Assembly: GCA_018433765.1 (NCBI GenBank)
Contig: JAHDQO010000007.1
Span: 124,001 to 188,000 of the forward strand
DNA from: Tissierellales bacterium
GTDB taxonomy: Bacteria; Bacillota; Clostridia; Tissierellales; Sedimentibacteraceae
Length of the DNA: 64,000 nucleotides
Direction of reading: 5' to 3'
Below, one piece after another: positions 35,655 to 43,923 of the stretch (its first letter is position 1; the number at the start of each line of letters is the position of its first letter). A program made the translations under genes and the position numbers. Under the pieces are notes generated by a model. It searched no databases, had not been told where the DNA came from, and was given only the letters and a program-made list of their open reading frames with translations.

Positions 35655-36489
35655 TTTTTTCTCCTATAATTTCTTTAATCAAATCTATTTCCCGTTTATG
35701 CCCTTCAACATCGTAAGGAGTTTCCAATAAAAAAGGTAAATGCTTAAGTTTTGGATGCGTGATAAAATTAATTAAAGCTTCTAATCCAATTTCTCCTTCT
35801 CCTATACCTGCATGCCTATCCTTATTACTTGCAAATGGATTCATACTATCATTTAGATGCACTGCTTTTAATCTATCTAAACCAACAATTTCATCAAATT
35901 CATCTATAACTTCATCTAGATTGTTAACAATATCATATCCTGCTGAAAAAATATGACATGTATCTAAACAAACACCCATTTTTTCTTTATATTTAACTCT
36001 ATCTATAATTTCTTTTAATTCAATGAATTTGCTTCCTACTTCTGTTCCCTTTCCAGACATACTTTCAAGAAGTACAAATGATGTTATATCTTCTGTAATA
36101 GCATCATTTAATATTTCAACAATAAGTTCAATACCTTTTTCTATTCCTTGTCCCGTATGACTCCCAGGATGTATATTAAACAATTTACAAGGTAATAATT
36201 CAAGCCTTTCCAAATCTTGCTTTATAGATCTTTTAGCAAATTCTCTAGTGTTTGGATTTGAAGAACACAAATTATAGGTATAAGGTGCATGACATAAAAT
36301 AGGTGCAAAATTATTTTCTTTTACTATTCTCTTAAAATCCTCAACATCGCTTTCATTTAGTGCTTTTACACTTCCGCCTCTAGGATTTCTAGAAAAATAT
36401 TGAAATGTATTGCCATTTATTTTTACTGCAGTATTAGCTGCATGTGCATATCCTTTTGATATTGAAAGATGTGAGCCAATATTTATCAT
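35644..36489 (-). CDS. nfo: Endonuclease IV (deoxyribonuclease IV)
   Basis: 281 residues with a TIM-barrel AP-endonuclease fold. [61 protein letters not shown] and [20 protein letters not shown] supply the trinuclear zinc ligands. It cleaves 5' to abasic sites in base-excision repair. First gene of the minus-strand run into TIGR03960-TIGR03936-rng. Confidence 0.97.
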   Translation of the reverse strand: MINIGSHLSISKGYAHAANTAVKINGNTFQYFSRNPRGGSVKALNESDVEDFKRIVKENNFAPILCHAPYTYNLCSSNPNTREFAKRSIKQDLERLELLPCKLFNIHPGSHTGQGIEKGIELIVEILNDAITEDITSFVLLESMSGKGTEVGSKFIELKEIIDRVKYKEKMGVCLDTCHIFSAGYDIVNNLDEVIDEFDEIVGLDRLKAVHLNDSMNPFASNKDRHAGIGEGEIGLEALINFITHPKLKHLPFLLETPYDVEGHKREIDLIKEIIGEKNDK

Positions 36490-36668
36490 TGTAACCTCCT
36501 CTATAATGTTTTTACTTATTGTTTGTCAATTTATTTGATTTTATCATAAATAAATGAATTTTGCTAATTTTATTAAAATACTGTTATATATAAAATCATT
36601 CCCAATTATTTGTAAAATGAATATAATAGTATAATTTGAAATTTAGTAAAAAAAAGGATGTGATTTTT

Positions 36669-37928
36669 ATTATTATTCATGTTGTAAAACCTGGAGACAG
36701 TATATATAAAATTTCCGAAATGTACGGCGTACCACCTGCTAAACTAATCACCGACAATCAATTATCTAATATACTTATTCCAGGTCAAGCAATTGTTGTT
36801 GATACTCCTATACAATATCACGTTGTAAAACCTGGAGAATCTCTTTATACAATTGCTCAAAAATATAATATTACCGTAGAAGATATAGTGCAAGCAAATC
36901 CAAATTTAAATAATACTTATGTTATTTATCCCGGACAAACACTAATTATTAAACCCGGAAAACTTGGTACCATTGAAGTCAATGGATATGCGTATCCAAA
37001 CATAGATATGGATGTATTGGATAAGACACTTGAATACCTAACATATCTAAGTATTTTTAGCTATGAAGCAAATATTGACGGAACTTTAGATTTAATTGAT
37101 GATGAAGCATTAATAGAGGCAGCTGAAAATCAAGGAGTAGCGCCCATAATGGTAGTAACTAATAAAAACTTTAGTAGTTACGTAGCCAGCGAATTATTAA
37201 ATAACTATGAAGCTCAAACAAATTTACTTAATAACATTGTTTATGTTTTAGATACAAAAGGATACTATGGATTAAATATCGACTTTGAATATATATATCC
37301 TAAAGATAGAGAAGCATATAATGAATTTTTGAAGAGAACAACAGAGTTATTAGAACCTATGGGATACAAAGTTTTTACTTCCCTTGCTCCCAAAACATCT
37401 GGTGATCAAAAAGGAATCCTTTATGAAGCACATGATTATAAAGCTCAAGGCGAAATAGTTGATCGTATAATACCGATGACTTACGAATGGGGATATACTT
37501 ATGGACCGCCTATGGCAGTTGCTCCTTTAAGTGAAGTAAAAAAAGTTTTAGATTATGCAACTACCGTTATTCCTCCAGAAAAAATACTTATGGGTATACC
37601 TAATTATGGATATGACTGGGAATTGCCTTGGGAAAGAGGAGACAGTGCATCAGCAATATCCAATTTAACCGCTGTAGACAGAGCTATATCTGAAGGTACA
37701 AATATTAAATTTGATGAAAAAGCAAAATCTCCTTACTATAATTATTATGATACTGAAGGTACACAGCATGTAGTTTGGTTTGAAGATGCAAGAAGTATCA
37801 TGGAGAAACTTCTTTTAGTAGATATGTATGATCTTGCAGGTATTAGTTATTGGACTATAAATAGTTTTTTTCCACAAAATTGGGTTGTACTTGATTCTAT
37901 GTATGATATTGAAAAAATAGATTTTTAA
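36669..37928 (+). CDS. LysM and GH18 domain protein (SleL/YaaH-like spore glycosidase)
   Basis: About 419 residues. Two LysM domains (HVVKPGDSIYKISEMYGV; HVVKPGESLYTIAQKYNI) precede a glycosyl hydrolase 18 domain with the catalytic motif GLNIDFEYI (Glu as acid/base), VFTSLAPKTSG, IIPMTYEWG and GIPNYGYDWELPW. It resembles Bacillus SleL/YaaH, N-acetylglucosaminidases that degrade spore cortex at germination. There is no signal peptide, consistent with coat assembly from the mother cell. The start is unusual: AAGGATGTGAT (36655-36664 area) is an excellent ribosome site, but the next codons are ATT ATT ATT CAT; no ATG is available. GTG 36660 overlaps the site and TTG 36636 has none, so ATT at 36669 or 36672 is the likely initiator. 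Confidence 0.85.
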   Translation: MIIHVVKPGDSIYKISEMYGVPPAKLITDNQLSNILIPGQAIVVDTPIQYHVVKPGESLYTIAQKYNITVEDIVQANPNLNNTYVIYPGQTLIIKPGKLGTIEVNGYAYPNIDMDVLDKTLEYLTYLSIFSYEANIDGTLDLIDDEALIEAAENQGVAPIMVVTNKNFSSYVASELLNNYEAQTNLLNNIVYVLDTKGYYGLNIDFEYIYPKDREAYNEFLKRTTELLEPMGYKVFTSLAPKTSGDQKGILYEAHDYKAQGEIVDRIIPMTYEWGYTYGPPMAVAPLSEVKKVLDYATTVIPPEKILMGIPNYGYDWELPWERGDSASAISNLTAVDRAISEGTNIKFDEKAKSPYYNYYDTEGTQHVVWFEDARSIMEKLLLVDMYDLAGISYWTINSFFPQNWVVLDSMYDIEKIDF

Positions 37929-38247
37929 TAATATTTCCTCTTGATATATCATGAAGATTACCTTTATAATATTATTAGGCGATTGTTAAATGAAAGCATA
38001 AATTATATGTTAGTTAAAAAATAATATAAGATCCTTCGACTCACTTTGTCCGCTTAAGTAGATAACCCAAATCTTTGATCTGGTGTTACTTACGAAGTAC
38101 AGAATTACTCATTATAGTTATTCTGAACAAAGCGACTAAGAGTTGAAGAATCTTGTATTTTGTATTACATGTAATATTTGATTTAAAACTAGAATGTTAT
38201 AACATTTCAACCGTCTATTTATAATATTATTGAATGGAGGTATTATA
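37929..38247. other. Intergenic region with fold-back element
   Basis: About 320 bases between two plus-strand genes. The first ~95 bases show nothing distinct. 38027-38156 is a long imperfect inverted repeat (listed separately). The last 90 bases should hold the promoter of the LUD gene. Confidence 0.5.
38027..38156. repeat. ~130-base imperfect inverted-repeat element
   Basis: The left end, AAGATCCTTCGACTC then ACTTTGTCC, is matched in inverse orientation by the right end, whose complement reads AAGATTCTTCAACTC then CTTTGTTC. Inner segments (AAGTA / TACTT) extend the fold. The end sequence resembles the dispersed AAGATCCTTCG-type repeats of many bacterial genomes. No ORF is inside. It may be a small non-autonomous element or an RNA hairpin. 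Confidence 0.65.
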
Positions 38248-38883
38248 ATGAATTTTGTAAAAGAAGCGTATAAAATTAAAGCTGAAACAATTATAAATAA
38301 TTTTAAAAAAAGAAAAATTGAAGGATACTATTGTGAAACAAAAAATGAAGCATTAGATAAAGTACTTGATTTACTAGAAGACGGTTCTTCTATTTCATGG
38401 GGCGGCTCTATTACACTAGACCAAATAGGTATAAAAGATAAATTGAAACAAATGAATTATACTTTAATTGATAGATCTACTGCAAAAAATAAAGAAGAAG
38501 CTTTTGAAATAATGAGAAAGGGAATGCTTTCTGATTATTTTTTAACTAGTTCAAATGCTATTACTATGGAAGGTGAACTTATAAATATTGATGGTAATGG
38601 TAATAGAGTTTCTTCTATTATTTTTGGACCAAAAAATGTAATTGTAATAGCAGGTATGAACAAAGTAATATCAAATTTAGATTTAGCTATTGAAAAAATA
38701 AGAAATGATGCATGCCCTCCTAATGCTATAAGACTTAATTTGAACACTCCATGTAGAAAAACAGGTAAATGTAATGACTGCTATACTGATGATTGTATAT
38801 GCAGCCAAATAGTAATTACACGTACTTCCAGAGTACCAAACAGGATCAAAGTAATTTTAGTAGGAGAAGAACTAGGTTTTTAA
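38248..38883 (+). CDS. LUD domain protein (lactate utilization LutC-like)
   Basis: 211 residues. KAETIINNFKKRKIEGYYCE, SISWGGSITLDQIGI, SSNAITMEGELINIDGNGNR and VIVIAGMNKVISNLDLAIEK match the DUF162/LUD family. Near the C-terminus, CRKTGKCNDCYTDDCICSQ is a Cys cluster seen in the clostridial subgroup and may bind metal. LutC-type proteins take part in L-lactate oxidation, but this stand-alone form lacks lutAB neighbours, so its role is unclear. The start at 38248 follows TGGAGG. Confidence 0.88.
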   Translation: MNFVKEAYKIKAETIINNFKKRKIEGYYCETKNEALDKVLDLLEDGSSISWGGSITLDQIGIKDKLKQMNYTLIDRSTAKNKEEAFEIMRKGMLSDYFLTSSNAITMEGELINIDGNGNRVSSIIFGPKNVIVIAGMNKVISNLDLAIEKIRNDACPPNAIRLNLNTPCRKTGKCNDCYTDDCICSQIVITRTSRVPNRIKVILVGEELGF

Positions 38884-38939
38884 ACTGGTTAAATAATTTA
38901 ACTTATTTAATTTATAGTTGATGTTAATTGTTAATGGTT

Positions 38940-38956
38940 GCTTTACGTAGTAAAGC
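38940..38956. repeat. Short hairpin repeat (GCTTTAC...GTAAAGC)
   Basis: GCTTTACGTAGTAAAGC followed by TTCCAT, in the same style as the units at 23950 and 24006. It lies between convergent LUD and mnmA genes and could also act in termination. Confidence 0.6.
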
Positions 38957-38978
38957 TTCCATTATTTAATTTTGCATT

Positions 38979-40028
38979 TTAAATTTTAAATTTAATAGTT
39001 CCTCCTCCTATAACTTCATCTCCAATATAAAATACTGCCGCTTGCCCTACAGCAGGTGCTCTGACAGGTTTTTCAAATATTACTCTAACCGTATTGTCTT
39101 TTTTATTACATATTTCTGCATTCAGAAAATAACCCCATTGGCATATCTTTACTTGCGCCTTAAAATCTTTGTTTCTATAATCATTTAGAATATAATTTAC
39201 ATCATTTAAAATTATTTCATTATAAAAAAGATCTTTTTCTTCACCTAATACTATTTCATTTGTACTAGAATTTATATTAACAACAAACATAGGTTTATTA
39301 AAATTTTGACCTAACCCTTTTCTTTGACCTATAGTATAGTTAAATATGCCTTTATGTTTTCCTAAGAATGTACCATTTTTATCAACAAAATTTCCTTTAA
39401 TACTTTTATAATTAACTTTTTCTCTTATATACTTTCCATGATTAATGTCAGATATAAAGCATATATTATTACTATCTTTCTTTCTTGATACATTAGAAAT
39501 AATATTTCTAACAAGTTTTCTAACCTCATCTTTATGTACATAATCACCTAAAGGAAGTATAATTGACGATAGGACTTCTTGATTTAAATGATATAAATTA
39601 TATGATTGGTCTTTTCTCAAAGCTAACCCTTTGTAAAGGTGATATTTACCATCTACTTCATTATACTCAATCCTTGCATAATGACCTAGGGCAAGATAAT
39701 CACATCCAAACTCTTTAGTTATACTTAAAAGTTTTCCATATTTTATATGCTTATTGCATTCTATACATGGATTTGGAGTTTCTCCTTTTATATAATCTTG
39801 TATAAATTGATTAATAATATTTTGTTGAAAATAATCACGCAAATCAATAACATAGTGTTCAATTTTAAGAACATTTGCTATATACTCAGCATCTAAGCAA
39901 TTAAAATCTTCAACTAACTTTAAAGTTACTCCGATTACATTATAACCTTTTTTCTTAAGTATATATGCTGTTGCTGCACTATCAACACCCCCGCTTAATG
40001 CAACTACAACTTTATTTTTTGACTTCAT
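38979..40028 (-). CDS. mnmA: tRNA-specific 2-thiouridylase
   Basis: 349 residues. The PP-loop VVVALSGGVDSAATAYILKK, the first catalytic Cys in TPNPCIECNKHIKYGKLL, LALGHYARIEY, KDQSYNLYHL, the second Cys in NNICFISD and FNYTIGQRKGLG are diagnostic. It thiolates U34 of Glu, Gln and Lys tRNAs using sulfur from a cysteine desulfurase. GGGAG precedes the ATG. No cysteine desulfurase gene is adjacent; the gene stands alone between repeats. Confidence 0.95.
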   Translation of the reverse strand: MKSKNKVVVALSGGVDSAATAYILKKKGYNVIGVTLKLVEDFNCLDAEYIANVLKIEHYVIDLRDYFQQNIINQFIQDYIKGETPNPCIECNKHIKYGKLLSITKEFGCDYLALGHYARIEYNEVDGKYHLYKGLALRKDQSYNLYHLNQEVLSSIILPLGDYVHKDEVRKLVRNIISNVSRKKDSNNICFISDINHGKYIREKVNYKSIKGNFVDKNGTFLGKHKGIFNYTIGQRKGLGQNFNKPMFVVNINSSTNEIVLGEEKDLFYNEIILNDVNYILNDYRNKDFKAQVKICQWGYFLNAEICNKKDNTVRVIFEKPVRAPAVGQAAVFYIGDEVIGGGTIKFKI

Positions 40029-40086
40029 ATAAACTCCCTAATAAAAAGTAACAAAAAAATTGAAACTAATAACTAGTAACAAAGTT

Positions 40087-40103
40087 GCTTTATAAAGTAA
40101 AGC
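40087..40103. repeat. Short hairpin repeat (GCTTTATAAAGTAAAGC)
   Basis: Fourth member of the hairpin family, followed by TTCAAT and flanked by AACTAGTAAC and CTGTTACC. It lies between the GGDEF gene and mnmA. Confidence 0.55.
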
Positions 40104-40159
40104 TTCAATTAATTCTCAATTCTGTTACCATTATACTAACTAATAACACATAATTTCAA

Positions 40160-40193
40160 TAAAAAAACATTGCTATACATGCAAAGTTTTTTA
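40160..40193 (-). terminator. Probable terminator of the GGDEF gene
   Basis: AAAAACATTGC and GCAAAGTTTTT flank the loop TATACAT, with one mismatch; the minus strand ends in a T-run. It overlaps the region right after the GGDEF stop. Confidence 0.6.
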
Positions 40194-40883
40194 CTATCTT
40201 TCTATTTTTTTCTTTCTTTTTTCTTTATACATTTCTTTATCAGCTTCATAAAGTGTAGTATTTAAACTTATATTTTTATAACACTTTTTAATTCCTGAAC
40301 ATATATCTAATTTTATATTGAATCTATTCAACTTATTAATTAATTCTTTTCTTATTTCCTTAACAACATTATTTGCATTATCTACATTGTTATCCTTTAA
40401 AATTATAATGAATTCATCACCACTGTAATGAATTGCAATATCTTTTTCTTTTATATTTTTTATAATAGCATCAGATGTTGATATTATAGCCTTATCTCCA
40501 ACAAGATGTCCATGTAAATCATTAATTTCTTTTAAATTATCTATATCTATAAAAATTAAAAAGTAACCATCATAATTTTTATTATTTTTTATAACTTCCC
40601 AATAATTTCTATTAAACATATTTGTTAAAAAATCCTTATATATAAGCCTATTTATATCCTCTTCTAATACAAGAATTGTTATTTTGTCATCCAAATAATG
40701 CTTACTTATTATATATTTTATACCATCAATATTTATTGTGTTATTTTTTAGTATATTATCTATATATTGAAAAATATTTTCCAGTATTTTTGTGTTAGAA
40801 TTTGGTATTAGCTTAATTATATTTTTTTCTGAATTTAATATGACGATAATATATCTGTTTTCTTTGGTTAATAAATTTGTCAT
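40194..40883 (-). CDS. GGDEF-domain protein (probable diguanylate cyclase)
   Basis: 229 residues. An N-terminal ~90-residue region of unknown type precedes a GGDEF domain: KDFLTNMFNRNYWEVI, FIDIDNLKEINDLHGHLVGD and the active-site loop HYSGDEFIIIL. The loop reads SGDEF instead of GGDEF; Ser at the first position is tolerated in active cyclases. It would make cyclic di-GMP in the cytosol. No membrane helix is seen. GGAGG precedes the ATG. The promoter region is shared with a divergent XRE regulator and contains a palindrome. Confidence 0.88.
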   Translation of the reverse strand: MTNLLTKENRYIIVILNSEKNIIKLIPNSNTKILENIFQYIDNILKNNTINIDGIKYIISKHYLDDKITILVLEEDINRLIYKDFLTNMFNRNYWEVIKNNKNYDGYFLIFIDIDNLKEINDLHGHLVGDKAIISTSDAIIKNIKEKDIAIHYSGDEFIIILKDNNVDNANNVVKEIRKELINKLNRFNIKLDICSGIKKCYKNISLNTTLYEADKEMYKEKRKKKIER

Positions 40884-40900
40884 ATTTCCTCCTATATCAG

Positions 40901-40917
40901 TGTTCTACATTGGAACA
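40901..40917. promoter_or_regulatory. Palindrome, candidate XRE operator 1
   Basis: TGTTCTACATTGGAACA: half-sites GTTCT and GGAAC with a 5-base centre, in the 38-base-class gap between the GGDEF ribosome site and the XRE gene. It resembles the palindrome at 41223 on the other side of the XRE gene. Confidence 0.55.
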
Positions 40918-40972
40918 TTTTAACAAGAAAAATCGGTTACACTATAAAAAATTATACTTAATAGGTGATACA

Positions 40973-41215
40973 ATGAAAATTATAAATGACAATGAATTTA
41001 AAAATATTATTGGTCGACGTATTAAATTAGCACGTACAAATTGTAATATAACTCAATCCCAACTGTCCGCAAAATTAGAAACACATGCAGTTTATATTGA
41101 CAGAGCCAGTATATCTAAAATAGAATGTCAAAAAAGAATAGTAACTGACTATGAAGTAATAGCTTTTGCTAAAATTCTAAAAGTTTCTTTGAACTGGTTA
41201 TTTGGTCTAGAGTAA
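40973..41215 (+). CDS. Small XRE-family transcriptional regulator
   Basis: 80 residues, essentially one HTH_3 domain: IIGRRIKLARTNCNITQSQL, SAKLETHAVYIDRASISKIE, YEVIAFAKILKVSLNWLFG. The start at 40973 follows AGGTGATACA; the 32-residue upstream extension runs through the operator-like palindrome and has no ribosome site. Two similar palindromes, 17 bases each, lie before and just after the gene, suggesting autoregulation and control of the divergent GGDEF gene. The half-site GTTCT(T/A) resembles the SinR site GTTCTYT. Confidence 0.85.
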   Translation: MKIINDNEFKNIIGRRIKLARTNCNITQSQLSAKLETHAVYIDRASISKIECQKRIVTDYEVIAFAKILKVSLNWLFGLE

Positions 41216-41222
41216 TATATAT

Positions 41223-41239
41223 TGTTCTTTATTAGAACG
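41223..41239. promoter_or_regulatory. Palindrome, candidate XRE operator 2
   Basis: TGTTCTTTATTAGAACG: GTTCT (41224-41228), 5 bases, AGAAC (41234-41238), a perfect 5-bp inverted repeat. It shares TGTTCT, ATT and GAAC with the site at 40901. It has no T-run, so it is not a terminator of the usual kind. Confidence 0.5.
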
Positions 41240-41276
41240 TACTCTTTATTATATAGCATTTTTTGAACTACTTCTA

Positions 41277-42119
41277 CTACTTTTTTTTATTTATCTCTAG
41301 CAGCGTATCATTATATCCTAAAGCAATCAACTCTCTTATTTTACTACTGCTAAAATTCAGCGTACCAGTCCATAAGTTTCCTAAATATCTTGAGGGTTGA
41401 ATTATTTTTATATCAGCATTAGGATATTGTTTTTGAAGGTCAGATTTGTTTATTTTATTACACGTAATGGCAGTTATGTCTCTATACCCATTTTTATATA
41501 ATGGCTTAATTGGTAGATTTTCATTTAATCCGCCATCAATATAAAACCTGCCCTTTATTTCAATTGGATTAAATATTAAAGGTATAGATGATGATGCTAA
41601 TATAATTTTATATATATTATTCCTATTTTGTTTATTAATATAACTATATTTTGTTTCACCGACTTTTTCTCCAGCTAACCATCTTCTTATAAGATTAATT
41701 CCTCTTCCATCTTCAGGTATTTCAGTAATGTCAACCATTGATATAAAGATATTATTATTTGAATCTTTAATTTTATCTAAATGGATTTTGTCAAAAATTT
41801 CTACAAGACCTTTTCTGCTGAAGAATCCCATCCTTTCTATATTTTTATTGTTAACTAAACTTCTTAAATATTTATAATTAATGTTTTTCTTCATATGTTC
41901 ATTTTCTAGAACATCTTCAATATCAGTATTAAGCCATATATCTGTCATTTGATCTACAGTTATTACTTGTGCCAGAGATATATTTATAGCACCTATAGAC
42001 GCACCTGAAAAAGCACCCATGCTTTCATACATATTGCACTCTTTTAGTGCCTTTATTGCACCAATTTGATAAGCTCCTTTTCCACCCCCACCACTTAGTA
42101 CTAATGCTTTTTTTCTCAT
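41277..42119 (-). CDS. Patatin-like phospholipase (short form)
   Basis: 280 residues. LVLSGGGGKGAYQIGAIKAL holds the oxyanion loop, GASIGAINISL the Ser nucleophile and FYIDGGLNENLPI the catalytic Asp. It is a RssA/YchK-type acyl hydrolase. It aligns with the N-terminal half of the protein at 14753, so the two are paralogues of different length. GGAGG precedes the ATG. Monocistronic, with unknown substrate. Confidence 0.9.
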   Translation of the reverse strand: MRKKALVLSGGGGKGAYQIGAIKALKECNMYESMGAFSGASIGAINISLAQVITVDQMTDIWLNTDIEDVLENEHMKKNINYKYLRSLVNNKNIERMGFFSRKGLVEIFDKIHLDKIKDSNNNIFISMVDITEIPEDGRGINLIRRWLAGEKVGETKYSYINKQNRNNIYKIILASSSIPLIFNPIEIKGRFYIDGGLNENLPIKPLYKNGYRDITAITCNKINKSDLQKQYPNADIKIIQPSRYLGNLWTGTLNFSSSKIRELIALGYNDTLLEINKKK

Positions 42120-42280
42120 AATTCCTCCTATTATTATAAAATTAATTATTAAAAAATATTTTACTTTATATTATATGCATTTATTAATTTACTGTTATAT
42201 AACTGTATGGTATAATCAAAAATAATATAATTTAAATTGTAAAAAATTATTAAAATTAAGAAATAACTTAATGTAAAAAA

Positions 42281-43408
42281 ATGAAGGGATTAGATATTAA
42301 TATGGTTCGTATAGATAGTAAATTTTGGAAAAGATTTGACTTTATTCTTTTCTTCTGTGTAATAATTCTCACTTTATATGGGTTTATTATGATCAGAAGT
42401 GCAACAATGAGTTTTAGCTATGGCAGTATGCCTTTTTTAAAAAAACAGATAATTGCTTTTGTACTTGGACTTATTGCAATAGTCTTTCTTGTTTTGATAG
42501 ATTATGAAATATATGGCAATTTATACATACCAATATATGCTTTATGCAATTTACTTCTTTTAGCAGTATTAATATTTGGAGTAACTAAAAACAATGCCAA
42601 AAGTTGGTTATCAATAAATGGTCAAGTTTTTCAACCTGCTGAGTTAGCAAAATTTGGCATTATTATTTCTCTTGCAAAATATATAGATATTAATAAAGAT
42701 AGCATTAATGAACCTTTTACTTTATTAAAAATATTAATGTTTGCAGGATTACCAGTTGCTCTAATATTAAAGCAGCCTGACTTTGGAACTGCAGTAGTTT
42801 TTGTATTTTTTATATTTGTAATGCTCTTTATAGCAGGACTAAATCTAAAATATATCTTTGGTGCTATTGGGTTGGGAATTTTATCAACACCTATATTACT
42901 TACAAAATTTAAAGATTTCCAAATTGATAGAATACTTGTATTCCTAAATCCTGAAATAGATCCTACTGGAAGTGGTTATCAAGTTATTCAATCAAAAACT
43001 GCTATAGGTTCAGGTATGGTTTTTGGTAGGGGTTTGTTTGAAGGTGTACAAAATCAATATGGATTTCTTCCTGAAAAACAAACAGATTTTATATTTGCTG
43101 TAATTGGAGAAGAATTAGGATTGATTGGTGGTATTTTTTTAATACTATTATATGCAATACTAATGTATAGACTTATACGCATCTCAAAAAATTCTGTTGA
43201 TTTATTTGGTTCTTTAATTGTCACAGGTATTACAGCAATGATGTTCTTCCATATCTTTGAAAACATTGGGATGACTTTAGGCTTAACTCCGGTTACAGGT
43301 ATACCACTACCATTTATTAGTTACGGCGGTACTTTTCAGCTCGCAAATATGGTAAGTATAGGATTGGCATTGTCGGTCGGAATTAAAAAAGAAGGTCTTG
43401 AGTTTTAA
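42281..43408 (+). CDS. rodA: RodA/FtsW-family peptidoglycan polymerase
   Basis: 375 residues with about 10 membrane helices. LNPEIDPTGSGYQVIQSKTA, IGSGMVFGRGLFEGVQNQYG, FLPEKQTDFIFAVIGEELGL and PLPFISYGGTFQLANM are SEDS-family signatures (RodA rather than FtsW by the FLPE and SYGGT context). SEDS proteins polymerise lipid II glycan strands during cell elongation or sporulation. The start is uncertain: ATG 42281 has a poor ribosome site and ATG 42302 has AAGGG at long spacing. Its 3' end overlaps the convergent Nudix gene by four bases, inside a hairpin. Confidence 0.9.
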   Translation: MKGLDINMVRIDSKFWKRFDFILFFCVIILTLYGFIMIRSATMSFSYGSMPFLKKQIIAFVLGLIAIVFLVLIDYEIYGNLYIPIYALCNLLLLAVLIFGVTKNNAKSWLSINGQVFQPAELAKFGIIISLAKYIDINKDSINEPFTLLKILMFAGLPVALILKQPDFGTAVVFVFFIFVMLFIAGLNLKYIFGAIGLGILSTPILLTKFKDFQIDRILVFLNPEIDPTGSGYQVIQSKTAIGSGMVFGRGLFEGVQNQYGFLPEKQTDFIFAVIGEELGLIGGIFLILLYAILMYRLIRISKNSVDLFGSLIVTGITAMMFFHIFENIGMTLGLTPVTGIPLPFISYGGTFQLANMVSIGLALSVGIKKEGLEF

Positions 43409-43420
43409 TCAAGACCTTCT
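43390..43420. terminator. Hairpin encoded within two convergent stop regions
   Basis: AGAAGGTCTTGA (43390-43401) and TCAAGACCTTCT (43409-43420) form a perfect 12-bp stem. It contains the last codons and stops of both rodA (plus) and the Nudix gene (minus). The minus strand is followed by TTTTTT, so it should terminate the Nudix transcript, and perhaps rodA less efficiently. Confidence 0.75.
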
Positions 43421-43863
43421 GTAGCTATATGATGTAATATATTTTCGTATATTAAATCATTATATGATAATTTATCTGGTAATTCATCAAAAAGTTTAAC
43501 TATGCCAGTTTCACTCCAATCAGGTTTAGTTTCAAATTTTTCTATATCTGCTGTATATACTGCAATAATTTTTTTATTTTTATTTTTATTAACAGTATAT
43601 ACACCTAATGGGACTAATTTATTTGTAATGGCTCCTGTTTCTTCAAAAACTTCCCTTTTAGCACAGTCTTCAGCTGTTTCATCATTTTTTCTTCTTCCAG
43701 CTGGTATTTCCCATCCTCTTCTCATTGGATGCCATGACATAACAAATTTTCCTTTAAAAAATGCATAAACTAAACTTCCACTACTTTTATTGATAAGATT
43801 TTTACCCTCATTATTAAACAAAATTTCAATTTTCTTTTCTTTTATTGTATAGTTTTTTACCAT
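43405..43863 (-). CDS. Nudix hydrolase
   Basis: 152 residues. The Nudix box GX5EX7REUXEEXGU is present: GRRKNDETAEDCAKREVFEE then TGA in protein letters (Thr-Gly-Ala). WHPMRRGWEIPAGRRK before it resembles the NUDIX/MutT group active on nucleotide derivatives. The substrate cannot be told. Convergent with rodA, with a four-base overlap and a shared hairpin. Confidence 0.9.
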   Translation of the reverse strand: MVKNYTIKEKKIEILFNNEGKNLINKSSGSLVYAFFKGKFVMSWHPMRRGWEIPAGRRKNDETAEDCAKREVFEETGAITNKLVPLGVYTVNKNKNKKIIAVYTADIEKFETKPDWSETGIVKLFDELPDKLSYNDLIYENILHHIATEGLD

Positions 43864-43923
43864 TAGACCACCTTCGTATGGCTTTTATTACAAATTATGC
43901 ATTTTTTCAACAAATGTTCACAA

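Noticed and set aside
38940-38956. Hairpin as the main terminator of the LUD gene
   Set aside because: It lacks a T-run and matches the repeat family better, so I listed it as a repeat.
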